A stretch of 64,000 nucleotides of DNA, taken from NCBI GenBank assembly GCA_012513515.1, contig JAAZCA010000019.1, positions 123,934-187,933 of the forward strand, written 5' to 3'. Every line of letters starts with the position of its first letter. Position 1 is the first letter of the stretch. This document shows positions 16,783 through 25,878 of the stretch, in pieces. Below the pieces are notes generated by a model, which was not told the DNA's origin, ran no database searches, and was given only the letters and a program-made list of their open reading frames with translations. This DNA comes from Myxococcales bacterium (GTDB lineage: Bacteria; UBA10199; 2-02-FULL-44-16; JAAZCA01). A program made the translations under genes and the position numbers.

Positions 16783-18021
16783 ATGATTGAGAAGAAAAAA
16801 GAAATTCTGGAAGCTGTACCTCCGATGGGGAATCATCCCGTTGAAACGGTTGATGTAGGTTTCGATTCGCTCGGTGTTGCGAAGGGTATCCTTGCATCCA
16901 TAAAGGCCGTGGGTTTTGTAAACCCAACCCCGATACAATCCGCCGTGATACCGGTAGCCTGCTTAGGCAGGGATATAATAGCTCTGGCACAGACAGGTTC
17001 TGGGAAAACCGCCGCATTCGCGATCCCCATGACTGAGCGCCTGCTTCACGGCAAGGGGCTGCGTGGTTTGGTTATCTGCCCTACGCGTGAGATAGCCCTT
17101 CAGACGAAGGCTTTCCTCGAACTTTTCGGGAAAGATCATGGTCTTGTCAGCCTCTGCCTGATAGGCGGAGTGCGAATGGGGCCGCAGATCAAGGATCTCA
17201 AAAGCGGTCCGGATATAGTAGTCGCTACGCCGGGACGCTTGGTGGATCATATGGAAAGAAAAAATCTGAGCCTCAGGAAGGTAGAGGAGCTCGTAATCGA
17301 CGAGGCCGACCACATGCTCGACCTCGGTTTTCTTCCGCAACTCAGAAAAATTCTGAAAGGGGTTCCTGAAAAGCGCCATACCATGATGTTTTCGGCTACG
17401 ATGCCGAAGTCGATAGAGAGGCTGGCGAGACAGCATCTCAGGGATCCTGTAATGATAGACATCCTTCCTGATGGAAGGGCTGCAGAGGGAATTGAGCATC
17501 GCCTATATCTGGTCGATGAGGCGCATAAAAAGAAATGTTTGATCGCGCTCTTGAATCAGGAGCTTGGGAGCACGCTGGTATTTACCAGAAGGAAGGTAGA
17601 TGCCGACTGGCTTTGCGGAGTTCTGGAAAAAAATGGCCATCCCGTTGTCAGCATGCATTCCGATCGTTCGCAGAGTGAAAGGACGAGCGCTCTGTCGGGT
17701 TTTCGAAAGGGAAGTCATAGGATACTGGTTGCAACCGATATCGCATCGCGCGGCATAGATGTCCCCGGCATCGAGCACATAATAAATTTCGATATACCGC
17801 AGACAGTCGAAGAATATATACATCGCGCCGGAAGGACTGCTAGGATGAATGCAAAGGGTATGGTTTCAACGATAGCCTCATGGCTGGATAAGGAGATGGT
17901 TTCTAAAATAGAATCGACGCTTGGTAAGGAAATCCCCAGATGTTCGGTTCCCGGGGTCGAGCCTTATGTGGAAACCAAACCGGCACAGAAGGGTGGTCGT
18001 CGCAGGCCATCGAGGTGGTGA
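16783..18021 (+). CDS. DEAD-box RNA helicase, RhlE-like
   Basis: ATP-dependent RNA helicase of 412 residues. All motifs are present in order: Q motif (GFVNPTPIQSAVIP), I (AQTGSGKTA), Ia (PTREIALQ), Ib (TPGR), II (DEAD), III (SAT), V (ATDIASRGID) and VI (HRAGRTAR). The C-terminal tail is short and basic (KPAQKGGRRRPSRW), as in the RhlE group, and should bind RNA. The start was set at ATG 16783; a TTG at 16747 extends the frame but also lacks a ribosome site. Likely role is ribosome assembly or RNA turnover. Confidence 0.92.
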   Translation: MIEKKKEILEAVPPMGNHPVETVDVGFDSLGVAKGILASIKAVGFVNPTPIQSAVIPVACLGRDIIALAQTGSGKTAAFAIPMTERLLHGKGLRGLVICPTREIALQTKAFLELFGKDHGLVSLCLIGGVRMGPQIKDLKSGPDIVVATPGRLVDHMERKNLSLRKVEELVIDEADHMLDLGFLPQLRKILKGVPEKRHTMMFSATMPKSIERLARQHLRDPVMIDILPDGRAAEGIEHRLYLVDEAHKKKCLIALLNQELGSTLVFTRRKVDADWLCGVLEKNGHPVVSMHSDRSQSERTSALSGFRKGSHRILVATDIASRGIDVPGIEHIINFDIPQTVEEYIHRAGRTARMNAKGMVSTIASWLDKEMVSKIESTLGKEIPRCSVPGVEPYVETKPAQKGGRRRPSRW

Positions 18022-18040
18022 CTTTTAAAAAAAGGGGAAG

Positions 18041-18940
18041 ATGATGAAATCTATAAAGATGATTCTTTTTCTTTTGGCTGTAATTTCCGCAACCCTATTT
18101 TTTTCCGGTACCGCCTCAGCACAAGTCGGTTTCCTTCCCGAATTCATGGGCAATGCGGCCGGCGTTGACAGGCCCGGTTTCTGTCTCAAATTTTTTCCCA
18201 GCTATTACTATCAGCATTCGATAGCCGCCCATGATGCGGAGGCCGCCTTCGAGCCGCAGTATTTCATTCCAGGGTTTACCGGTGATATAAATAAGGACCA
18301 GTTTCAGTTCGCGGTTCATGTGCCGGTTGGATACAGGAGACAGAAGGATGTCGCCGGTTCTGTGGAGTCGGTAACGGGAATCGGGACGATCACTACGACG
18401 ATAGAATATTACTGGCGCATGATCGATACTGAAGATCTCGATTTCTGGTTCGACAATGGAATTACGGTTGGCTATCCGACTGCAACCGACAATAAGGGGA
18501 TAAGTTTTGCAGGCAATCCCTATTCGATGCGCATAGGGGGGAACGCGTTTACATTCGGATGGTATCAGGAGTCGATGATCAGGTATAAAAAATTTCTATT
18601 GTCGATAATGCCCATAGGGATGACATGGGGATTTTACGACAGGGAGACGGACACCCGCGGAGGGCTTTCTTTGTCCATCATGAACGCTTCCGCAGGATAT
18701 GCCATCAATGACTACATAAGCCTTGGCGTCAATTTCGGCCTGCTCCTTGGAAACGTCGCAGGAAGCCAGGATGTCTTGAAAAATTCAGTCCCCGTTTCTG
18801 TCAGGTTCTACACAGGTCCGGCGGCGCTGATCTCCTTTCTCAAGGATTACGCGATGCAGGTGGGCGTGATAATAGATACCTATACGAAGGACGTGCCCAG
18901 GGGGCAGGGGATAGCCATCGCCCTCTGGCATCATTTTTAA
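18041..18940 (+). CDS. Exported outer-membrane beta-barrel protein, phenol-degradation MetA-like
   Basis: Exported protein of 299 residues with a clear signal peptide (through about residue 27, FFSGTASAQ). The mature part is built of alternating amphipathic strands rich in Tyr, Phe and Gly (FPSYYYQHS, FQFAVHVPVGY, TTIEYYWRM, TVGYPTA, SLGVNFGLLLG) and ends in the aromatic C-terminus ALWHHF, the signature of Bam-inserted barrels. The pattern resembles the Phenol_MetA_deg/SphA-type outer-membrane family, whose role in most bacteria is unknown. It starts 20 bases after the helicase with AGGGGAAG as ribosome site and is probably co-transcribed. Confidence 0.7.
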   Translation: MMKSIKMILFLLAVISATLFFSGTASAQVGFLPEFMGNAAGVDRPGFCLKFFPSYYYQHSIAAHDAEAAFEPQYFIPGFTGDINKDQFQFAVHVPVGYRRQKDVAGSVESVTGIGTITTTIEYYWRMIDTEDLDFWFDNGITVGYPTATDNKGISFAGNPYSMRIGGNAFTFGWYQESMIRYKKFLLSIMPIGMTWGFYDRETDTRGGLSLSIMNASAGYAINDYISLGVNFGLLLGNVAGSQDVLKNSVPVSVRFYTGPAALISFLKDYAMQVGVIIDTYTKDVPRGQGIAIALWHHF

Positions 18941-19195
18941 GAGGATCATGATTTGGTCCCGCGCCTCGCTTTATCGCTCGGGTTGTCTTTTATGTACTAA
19001 ATAAATTCAGTTAATATTATTCGTGATTATATTGAATACGTATTTAATTGCTTAACTATATGAAATTTAATTGAATATCTGATTTATTATCCTTTAAAAT
19101 TTTATTAAATCGTTTACCAATAGAACACGATATTATTTATTTTTTGTGGACTTTGCCCCTCCTTCTGCCGATAATATATCTGAAAGGGATGAGAG

Positions 19196-20035
19196 ATGGC
19201 AGATATCTTCACATACATGGATTACAGAAATTATCTCAAGGATGTGTTCGAGGAGTTAAAGCGCGAACGCAGCTCATTTTCCCATAGGCAATTTGCGAGC
19301 GCCGCCGGCTTTCGTTCCAGCAATTTCGTTTTGCTCGTCATGCAGGGGAAGCGAAATCTTTCCATCGAGGCTACTATAAAGATATCGAAGGCCCTCAAGC
19401 TCAAAAAGAAAGAATCGGAATTTTTTGAAAATCTCGTTCGTTTCAACCAGGCAAAAACAGACGATGAAAGAAACTTTTACTATGGTCGCATTCTTGAAAA
19501 TCGCGAGTACTTGCTTTCGAGGCCTTTGGAAAAAGGCCAGTATGAATATTATTCAAATTGGTATGTGCCGGTTATTAGAGAGATGCTGCTGATGTCGGAT
19601 TTTCAGGAGGACCCTGCCTGGATAGCTGATCACGTGGACCCCAAAATTACTGAGAGCGAAGCGAAAGCCGCGCTTGATCTGCTTGTCGGACTCGGCCTCG
19701 TCGTTCGCGACGAATCCGGGCGGCTTAAACAGAGTTCGCCACATCTGTTCAGCGGCGATGATATCGCTTCTTTGGCTATAGCCAACTTTCAGCGCGACAT
19801 GATCAACATGGCCGCTAAATCTATAGATTCCCATAGGATGCTCGAACGTGAAATCGGATCTCTTACATTTGCCGTTTCCAAGAAAAAACTCGATGCGGCG
19901 AAAAAAATGATAAGGGAGTTCCGCTCAAAGATGGCAGGTTTTCTAGCCGAAAGCGATGGGGCTGATGCCGTCTATCAGTTTAACTTTCAGCTTTTTAACG
20001 TAAGCAAAGAGAACAAAGGAGGGGCTAGTGTATAA
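19196..20035 (+). CDS. TIGR02147-family regulator (XRE-like N-terminus)
   Basis: Cytoplasmic protein of 279 residues of the TIGR02147 family, common in Bdellovibrio- and Fibrobacter-like bacteria. The diagnostic opening is DIFTYMDYRNYLKDVFEEL followed by FSHRQFASAAGFRSSNFV and MQGKRNLSIEATIKISKAL, an XRE-like HTH. The C-terminal part (about 100-265) is the helical DUF4423-like region. Its partner is the lipoprotein at 20028, whose start overlaps its stop; regulator-lipoprotein pairing is seen repeatedly in this family. The 255 bases upstream are very AT-rich with runs such as GATAATAT and hold the likely promoter. GAAAGGGA precedes the start. Confidence 0.85.
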   Translation: MADIFTYMDYRNYLKDVFEELKRERSSFSHRQFASAAGFRSSNFVLLVMQGKRNLSIEATIKISKALKLKKKESEFFENLVRFNQAKTDDERNFYYGRILENREYLLSRPLEKGQYEYYSNWYVPVIREMLLMSDFQEDPAWIADHVDPKITESEAKAALDLLVGLGLVVRDESGRLKQSSPHLFSGDDIASLAIANFQRDMINMAAKSIDSHRMLEREIGSLTFAVSKKKLDAAKKMIREFRSKMAGFLAESDGADAVYQFNFQLFNVSKENKGGASV

Positions 20036-20585
20036 AAATATTTCTAAGGTTTTGTTTCTAGTCGGTCTTCTTCTAGTAGTATCTCTATCGGTTTCATGCA
20101 ACTGGCTCACCGAAACCGGGAACCCCGGCGAGATAGTGGAACATATCAACGATCCCGAAAGCCCATCTCCTGAACCAGGTTATCAAGGTGGGTTAGAAAA
20201 TTATTTCAATCAGGAGTTTGGAGTAAAAATAGCATATGACGACGAAGTGTGGAGTTTTTCGGAGCGTACGGCATCGACCGCAAAGTTTCTTAGTGAGGCC
20301 GATCTCAAAACGAGCGTCATTTTTTCATTTTCCAGAGTAGAAGTCGACTCCTTGCTATCGCATCTTCAAGCCCAATATCCAGACAGGGTGTTTGTGGCAT
20401 ATGATGCCAAGCATGTCAGCGGCTTTAAGTGTAATAAATCTGGCGATGTTGATTCAGAATTTCAGCTCGTCGATTATTACTTCATGTCGGGAAATGTCTT
20501 GATTTCAGCTGAGACGATGCTTTTGCCGGAGAGATCCAGCGATGTCGCAGGCTTGATAGATGGAGTCGTGTTCGCTGAGGAATAG
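20028..20585 (+). CDS. Hypothetical lipoprotein paired with the TIGR02147 regulator
   Basis: Predicted lipoprotein of 185 residues. The signal peptide ends at the lipobox LSVSC (Cys25), followed by NWLTETGNPGEIVE. The body has no recognised domain; it is acidic and soluble-looking (FFNQ-type strands, FSFSRVEVDSLLSHLQAQYP). The GTG start at 20028 overlaps the upstream stop by eight bases and has AAAGGAGGGG just before it, so it is translationally coupled to the regulator gene. Function unknown. Confidence 0.75.
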   Translation: MYKNISKVLFLVGLLLVVSLSVSCNWLTETGNPGEIVEHINDPESPSPEPGYQGGLENYFNQEFGVKIAYDDEVWSFSERTASTAKFLSEADLKTSVIFSFSRVEVDSLLSHLQAQYPDRVFVAYDAKHVSGFKCNKSGDVDSEFQLVDYYFMSGNVLISAETMLLPERSSDVAGLIDGVVFAEE

Positions 20586-20632
20586 CATACTATGAAAAAT
20601 GGGGGGGAGTGACTTTGAAAGGAGTCGTTCCC

Positions 20633-22678
20633 ATGAAAAACAGGTTTTTTTCGTTATTGTCGCTCTTGATGTGTTTGGGTTTTATGGCGGGCTGTAGCTT
20701 TATGGGATCTGCTGGTTTCGACGGCCAGCGAAACAAGGCGCCCAAAATTAACGGCGTCAATCTAGTGAGGTATGATGATTGCTCGCAGCTCAATGTGGAG
20801 TTGAAGGAGTTGCTGTTTCAGCAGGTCGAGGCGGAGATAAATCACCGTAAGAACGCGTGTGAGGGGGAGTTCGTTGCTTTTATGCCAGAGGATGAGGGTG
20901 GATCGACCAATGGCGCTTCTTACACCGATACAAATATTCAGGAAACCGGAGTTGACGAGGCCGATCTCATAAAGACTGACGGGGAATACACCTTTGCCGT
21001 AATCGGCGACGTCGTTATGATAACCTCGGTGTGGCCGGTATCCGGATTTAAAAAGATTTCCGAGATAACACCTGCTCGTGGCAAGGCAAGGGCCCTCTTT
21101 CTTGATGGGTCGAAGTTGGTCGTGATCTCAACTTTGAATGGCGCCCACAGCGGCGGCAGTGCTTTCTATCAAAACGGCGATCCCATGTCTGAATTTACCG
21201 CTTTGGAATATTACGATGTAACTACTCCTTCCTCGCCGAGGCTCATAAAGAAAGAGGAGTTTGATGGAGAGTTTGTCAGCGCAAGGATGATAGCTTCCAA
21301 TCTCTATCTGGTGTTGAATTTAGTCATCGAGATGCCGCAGCTTCAATATTCCTTCCCCCATATTATTCCGGAGTGCGACGAAAATGGAATGCCGAAACCC
21401 TTGGATGGATATCTTGAATCGCTTGAAAATCTTAAGAATGACCTGATCCGCCAGATAAATTCTCTCAATTTGGACGCCACCGTAGAGAAAATAGAGAAAG
21501 CAGGCGGCGGCAAATGCGATCTTATATCCAGAAGTCATGTGGCATTTGGACGCGAGCTTATGACCCTAGTTTCAAGGGATCTTAATTCCGAGAATATTTC
21601 TGGAAGCAGTGAGGCGATTCTGGGCAATGGCGGCACGCTATATGCTTCGAGGGATAATTTTTTTATAGGCTCGAAGTTCAGGGACTTTCACGCGCTGTTT
21701 AGCTACGATGCTAGCGAGAATACCGTGGTTCATCGGATGAAAATAGGTGGGGAGGGTATGATTTATGGCGGCAGCGCAGCTCTAGAGGGGTATCTTCTCG
21801 ACAATGCTTTCGAGGGATCCAGATGGTCTTCCCGATATTCAATGTCGCAGTTTGCGATGAGCGAATATGACGGTCATTTCAGAGTAGCCATGACGCGCGG
21901 TTGGTGGTCTGGCAACTCCGATGTAAACGACACATATGTCGCGGTTTTCAAAATAAACGATGATTCCTTCGATGAAGTTGGCAGGGTGGAAGGTATTGCT
22001 GAAGGCGAACGCCTGTATGCAGTTAGGTTCATAAACGATCGCGCCTACCTTGTTACCTTTCTTCAGATGGATCCGTTTTTCGTCATGGATCTCTCAGACC
22101 CGGCAAACCCGAAAGTCCAGGGTGAGCTGAAGATCCCCGGTTTCTCAACGTACCTGCATCCGCTAGACAGGAACAGGATTATAGGCATCGGCTTTGACAC
22201 CATCGATGAAGGCGATTTCAGATGGAGGCAGGGTATAAAACTTGCCCTTTTCGATGTTTCCGATCCTTCAAATCCAGTCGAGGTCGGAAGTAGGGTTTTT
22301 GGCAGCAGAGGGAGCTACTCATCCACGGTAGAGGAACATCACGCCTTTACGTTCGATGTGAAGAATAGGATCCTAGCTCTTCCGCTCGAAATGTACGAGG
22401 GTGGAGATGTCTCGATTTTGGGGGATTATAAGACTTCCGGTCTCTCGCTTATCGATATAGATGATGCAAAAAAATTCAATGCGATAGGACGCATAGAAAC
22501 CTTTTCAGGTGGGTCATCATACTATTATGATGGCGAAGATTCCGATCAAAATAAAGTTTTAAGAAGCGTTATTTTGGATGATGGCAATGGTTCGCGCTTT
22601 GTTCTTTCGCTTACCAGCGATTTCATGCTGCTGAATAAGATAGATAAAAAGATGACTCAGATAGGTAAAATTCAGTAA
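20633..22678 (+). CDS. Beta-propeller domain lipoprotein (PF09826-like)
   Basis: Surface or periplasmic lipoprotein of 681 residues. The start was set at ATG 20633, eight bases after AAAGGAG; the signal peptide runs to the lipobox FMAGC. The motif TNIQETGVDEADLIKTDGEY, followed by repeated blade-like strands (ARALFLDGSKLVVIS, ALEYYDVTTPSSPRLIK, RVAMTRGWW, YLVTFLQMDPFFVMDLSDP, IIGIGFDT, SLIDIDDAKKF), is characteristic of the Beta_propel family of secreted propellers distantly related to WD40. The probable role is protein or polysaccharide interaction at the cell surface. It lies 47 bases after the small lipoprotein and may share its transcript. Confidence 0.85.
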   Translation: MKNRFFSLLSLLMCLGFMAGCSFMGSAGFDGQRNKAPKINGVNLVRYDDCSQLNVELKELLFQQVEAEINHRKNACEGEFVAFMPEDEGGSTNGASYTDTNIQETGVDEADLIKTDGEYTFAVIGDVVMITSVWPVSGFKKISEITPARGKARALFLDGSKLVVISTLNGAHSGGSAFYQNGDPMSEFTALEYYDVTTPSSPRLIKKEEFDGEFVSARMIASNLYLVLNLVIEMPQLQYSFPHIIPECDENGMPKPLDGYLESLENLKNDLIRQINSLNLDATVEKIEKAGGGKCDLISRSHVAFGRELMTLVSRDLNSENISGSSEAILGNGGTLYASRDNFFIGSKFRDFHALFSYDASENTVVHRMKIGGEGMIYGGSAALEGYLLDNAFEGSRWSSRYSMSQFAMSEYDGHFRVAMTRGWWSGNSDVNDTYVAVFKINDDSFDEVGRVEGIAEGERLYAVRFINDRAYLVTFLQMDPFFVMDLSDPANPKVQGELKIPGFSTYLHPLDRNRIIGIGFDTIDEGDFRWRQGIKLALFDVSDPSNPVEVGSRVFGSRGSYSSTVEEHHAFTFDVKNRILALPLEMYEGGDVSILGDYKTSGLSLIDIDDAKKFNAIGRIETFSGGSSYYYDGEDSDQNKVLRSVILDDGNGSRFVLSLTSDFMLLNKIDKKMTQIGKIQ

Positions 22679-22702
22679 ATAGGTAATCGATCGAAATTTG
22701 TT

Positions 22703-22732
22703 GAAGGGGCTGCGCATTAGCGCGGCCCTTCG
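22703..22732 (+). terminator. Weak hairpin after the propeller lipoprotein
   Basis: AAGGGGCTGCGC pairs imperfectly with GCGCGGCCCTT around an ATTA loop. No T-tract follows, so it is at best a partial terminator or mRNA-stabilising stem. The rest of 22679-22875 is AT-rich and presumably holds the promoter of the next gene. Confidence 0.35.
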
Positions 22733-22875
22733 TGTTTAGCGGTGCGGCGAGGTATTTATTTAACTATTTGTTATCATTAGCAAATAAAGATTTCTGCTTT
22801 AAATTAATTTGTCCCTTGTAGTTTGTTTCTTTGAGGATAGAATGCCCCGCTCAAAACCCAAACAGGAGGGGAGCT

Positions 22876-23439
22876 ATGAGAAAGGTGTTTTTGGCTGTTC
22901 TGGCGATTGCGGTGGCAGTATCCTTTTCAGCGGTTTCTTTTGCCGATGAAGTCATCGAGCTAAAAGAGAAGACCACGGTTCGCGAAGGAAAGGTAGTGAC
23001 GAAGGTCGAGGCTAAGGCTCTCGAAACGGGTGCGAAGGTAAAGGCTGAGGAACGTACGACAGATGCCGGCACGACGATGAAGGGCGAGGCGAAAGGTAAG
23101 GAGTTCGATGTGAAGACCAAGAGGCATATCACCGATGCCGAGGTCGCAGGCAAGACGAAGGTGAAGATCAAGAACGGCGCGATCAAGAAACTTTCCTTGA
23201 ATTATGAGTATTATCAGGAAGGCCCTGACTATGTCCTTGAGTACAACATAAAGGATAAAACAGATCCGGATCTCGTCGCTCTGCTCGATTTGACGCCGGA
23301 GCAGTTAGAGGCTCTCACCCCTGGGCATCACAAAGTCGTAAGCACAAGCCCCTATACAGCAGATGAGATGAAGGCCAATTTTCAGAATATAATATTGCAG
23401 GATATAAAGCAGACCGTAGCTTCCAAAAAGAAGAAATAA
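22876..23439 (+). CDS. Exported lysine/threonine-rich hypothetical protein
   Basis: Exported protein of 187 residues. The start is ATG 22876, preceded by AGGAGGGG; a longer frame from 22831 has no ribosome site. The signal peptide is MRKVFLAVLAIAVAVSFSAV with cleavage after SFA. The mature protein is highly charged and pseudo-repetitive (EKTTVREGKVVTKVEAKA, TKVKIKNGAIKKLSL) and ends in a run of lysines (ASKKKK). No family recognised. A strong terminator follows. Confidence 0.75.
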   Translation: MRKVFLAVLAIAVAVSFSAVSFADEVIELKEKTTVREGKVVTKVEAKALETGAKVKAEERTTDAGTTMKGEAKGKEFDVKTKRHITDAEVAGKTKVKIKNGAIKKLSLNYEYYQEGPDYVLEYNIKDKTDPDLVALLDLTPEQLEALTPGHHKVVSTSPYTADEMKANFQNIILQDIKQTVASKKKK

Positions 23440-23462
23440 GAAATAAGTTTTTGTAGATTTAG

Positions 23463-23492
23463 AGAGGCGCCCTTTGCGGCGCCTCTTTTTTT
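23463..23492. terminator. Bidirectional rho-independent terminator
   Basis: AGAGGCGCC and GGCGCCTCT form a perfect 9-bp stem with a six-base loop (23463-23486), followed by T7. It sits between the convergent secreted-protein and ABC-F genes and can serve both. Confidence 0.9.
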
Positions 23493-23500
23493 GTCAGTGG

Positions 23501-25399
23501 CTAAATTTTCGGATCGCTTTTATTTTCAAGTTCCACCCATAAATCATAGGAGTGCGCGATTTGCTCGTCTAGCTTGGCGAGTTTTTTTTGGGTCGCTTCT
23601 ACCCTTTCTCTGCTTTGATATGTTTCAGGATCGGACATAGAAGTGAGCAAATTTTGCCTTTCGCTCTCCATCTCCTCTATTTTTTTGGGGAGGGCTTCGA
23701 GCTCTCTTTTTTCGTTGAAAGAGATTTTTTTAGGCTGCTTCGATTTTGTTTTTTTAGTTCCGGCATCTTTGGTTTCTTCGATCTCTGTTTTCGCATCAGG
23801 TTGACTGCGCTGTCTCAGCCAGTCATCGTATCCGCCGACATATTCGGCAGCCACGCCGTTTCCCTCCAGCGCGATGGTGCTGGTTACAACGTTATTCAAA
23901 AAAGACCTGTCGTGGCTGACCAAGAGCACCGTCCCGCTGTAGTTGATGAGCATTTCTTCGAGTATATCCAGAGAATCGGCGTCGAGGTCGTTTGTAGGCT
24001 CATCCAGTACGAGCAGGTTGGATGCTATCGTAAAAAGTTTGGCGAGCATCAGGCGGTTTTTCTCTCCGCCTGAGAGAATTCTGACGGGAGATCTCGACCG
24101 CTCTGGCGAAAAAAGGAAATCCTCGAGATATCCAATCACGTGTTTTCTGTTTCCATTTATGGTTAGAAAAGGATTGCCGCCACATATATTTTCCTGAACG
24201 CTCTTTTCGCCGTCGAGGCTGTCTCTCAACTGGTCGAAATAGGCGATCTGCAGGTTGGTGCCTTTTCTTACGTTGCCTGAATCAAGGGGGAGATCTTCCA
24301 GCAGCATTCGAAGTAGCGTCGTTTTTCCAGACCCATTCGGGCCTATGATGCCTATCTTGTCACCGCGCATTATCGTGGTGGAAAAATTTCTTATTACGGT
24401 TTTTGAGCCATACGAAAATGAAGCGTTTTCAACCTCTATTACAAGCCTGCCGGAGCGCTCCGCTTCCTCGGCTTCTAGATGGATTGATCCCATCCTCTGG
24501 CGCAACGAACGTTTGAACTCGCGCATGCGATAGAGGGCCTTCACCCGGCCTTCATTGCGCGTTCTTCTTGCGCGAACTCCCTGTCTCAGCCAGGCTTCCT
24601 CCTCGGCCAGCTTCTTTTCGAAGAGAGCCTTCTGATTTTCTTCGGCATCGAGGGCTGCCTCCTTGCGCTGAAGATAGGTGTCGTAGCCGCACGCCCAGCT
24701 GGTGATTTTGCCGCGATCGATCTCGATTATTCTGGTGGCCAGATTTTTCAAAAACATCCTGTCGTGCGTGACGAAGAGAATCGTACCGGAGTAGTTTTTC
24801 AGGTGATCCTCGAGCCAGCTTATGGATTCTATGTCGAGATGATTTGTCGGCTCATCGAGGAGCAGCAGGTCCGGTTTCAATACCAAGGCCCTTGCCATAA
24901 GCACTCGGCGCTTCATCCCGGCGGAAAGTTCGCTGCATTCCAGGTCTGGATCGAGTTTCATGTGTGAAATTGCAGAGTTTATCTCTCCGGCCAGGTCCCA
25001 GGCGCTTAGCCGTTCCAAACCGAGCTGTACCGCGTCGAGCTGGGCAAGCAGCTGTTCATCGCCGTGATGTTTTTCGAGCTTTGCGCTTATTTCGTGGTAT
25101 TTTGAAAGGAGTTTACCTTTCTCCTTCAAACCTTCCGCCACGACATCGAAAATTTTGCCGCTTAGTTTTTCGGGGACCTCCTGTGGGAGGTAGGAGAAAC
25201 TCGCGCCTTTTTCACGCGCGATCTCCCCGGCATCGGGAATGAAATCGCCGACGATGATTTTCATCAGGGTCGACTTCCCCGTCCCGTTTCTTCCGACTAG
25301 GCAGACCTTTTCACCTCGTTGGATGCTTAGCGTCGCATCGTCTATCAGGGGCTTGTCGCCGAAGGCTACGCGAAGTCCGCTTATGCTGAGCAGTGCCAT
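23501..25399 (-). CDS. uup: ABC-F family ATPase, Uup-like
   Basis: Soluble tandem-ATPase protein of 632 residues without membrane segments. The first cassette has Walker A GRNGTGKST (near residue 37), signature LSAGMKRR and Walker B LLLLDEPTNHLD. The second has GPNGSGKTT, LSGGEKNR and LVLDEPTNDLD. The linker between them (about 235-300, rich in Lys/Glu/Arg) is the P-site tRNA-interaction motif region. The C-terminal ~100 residues are a basic then coiled-coil arm (KKISFNEKRELEALPKKIEE onward), the DNA/RNA-binding extension typical of Uup. ABC-F proteins act on the ribosome; Uup is also linked to precise transposon excision. Usual length for Uup. Confidence 0.92.
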   Translation of the reverse strand: MALLSISGLRVAFGDKPLIDDATLSIQRGEKVCLVGRNGTGKSTLMKIIVGDFIPDAGEIAREKGASFSYLPQEVPEKLSGKIFDVVAEGLKEKGKLLSKYHEISAKLEKHHGDEQLLAQLDAVQLGLERLSAWDLAGEINSAISHMKLDPDLECSELSAGMKRRVLMARALVLKPDLLLLDEPTNHLDIESISWLEDHLKNYSGTILFVTHDRMFLKNLATRIIEIDRGKITSWACGYDTYLQRKEAALDAEENQKALFEKKLAEEEAWLRQGVRARRTRNEGRVKALYRMREFKRSLRQRMGSIHLEAEEAERSGRLVIEVENASFSYGSKTVIRNFSTTIMRGDKIGIIGPNGSGKTTLLRMLLEDLPLDSGNVRKGTNLQIAYFDQLRDSLDGEKSVQENICGGNPFLTINGNRKHVIGYLEDFLFSPERSRSPVRILSGGEKNRLMLAKLFTIASNLLVLDEPTNDLDADSLDILEEMLINYSGTVLLVSHDRSFLNNVVTSTIALEGNGVAAEYVGGYDDWLRQRSQPDAKTEIEETKDAGTKKTKSKQPKKISFNEKRELEALPKKIEEMESERQNLLTSMSDPETYQSRERVEATQKKLAKLDEQIAHSYDLWVELENKSDPKI

Positions 25400-25495
25400 A
25401 TCAAAAACCTTTCAGACGTAACCAGCTATTTTAAATTGTAAGGGGATACGAAATGCTGCCTCATATCAATCATACAACCATTTTTAAAGGGTTAA

Positions 25496-25768
25496 ATTTT
25501 TGCAGCGATTGGCGCCTATCTTGACGTCTTGGAAAATTCGGTGGTGGTTTCCATCTCCGATACCGGCATCGGAATCGCCAAGGAGGACCTGCCGAGGCTC
25601 TTTCACAAGTTCGAACAGTTTTCTCATTCCAAGAAGGTCGCTGGTGGGACCGGACTCGGGCTGGCGATTTGCAAGGAGATAGTGGAACAACACGGTGGAA
25701 GGATATGGGCCGAATCCGAGCATGGGGCGGGGAGCCGATTTTATTTTACCATTCCGATTATAAAATAA
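25496..25768 (+). pseudogene. Histidine kinase remnant (C-terminal HATPase_c half only)
   Basis: An open frame after an in-frame TAA at 25493-25495 encodes only the last part of a sensor kinase ATPase domain: ISDTGIGI (G1 box), LFHKFEQF (F box), GGTGLGLAICKEIVEQHGG (G2 box), then WAESEHGAGSRFYFTIPI to the stop. The N box, phosphoacceptor histidine domain and all sensory parts are missing, and the 90 bases upstream do not encode them in another frame. This is a degraded or recombined gene end. Confidence 0.8.
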
Positions 25769-25878
25769 CTCGGTGGGTGGTTACCCCTTGCAGTTTTTGC
25801 CAGCAGTGATAGTTGTAGCCGGTGAAGTTTATAACCATGGAGGTCGATATGAAGATCGTAAAGGTTTGAACCGCGCCC

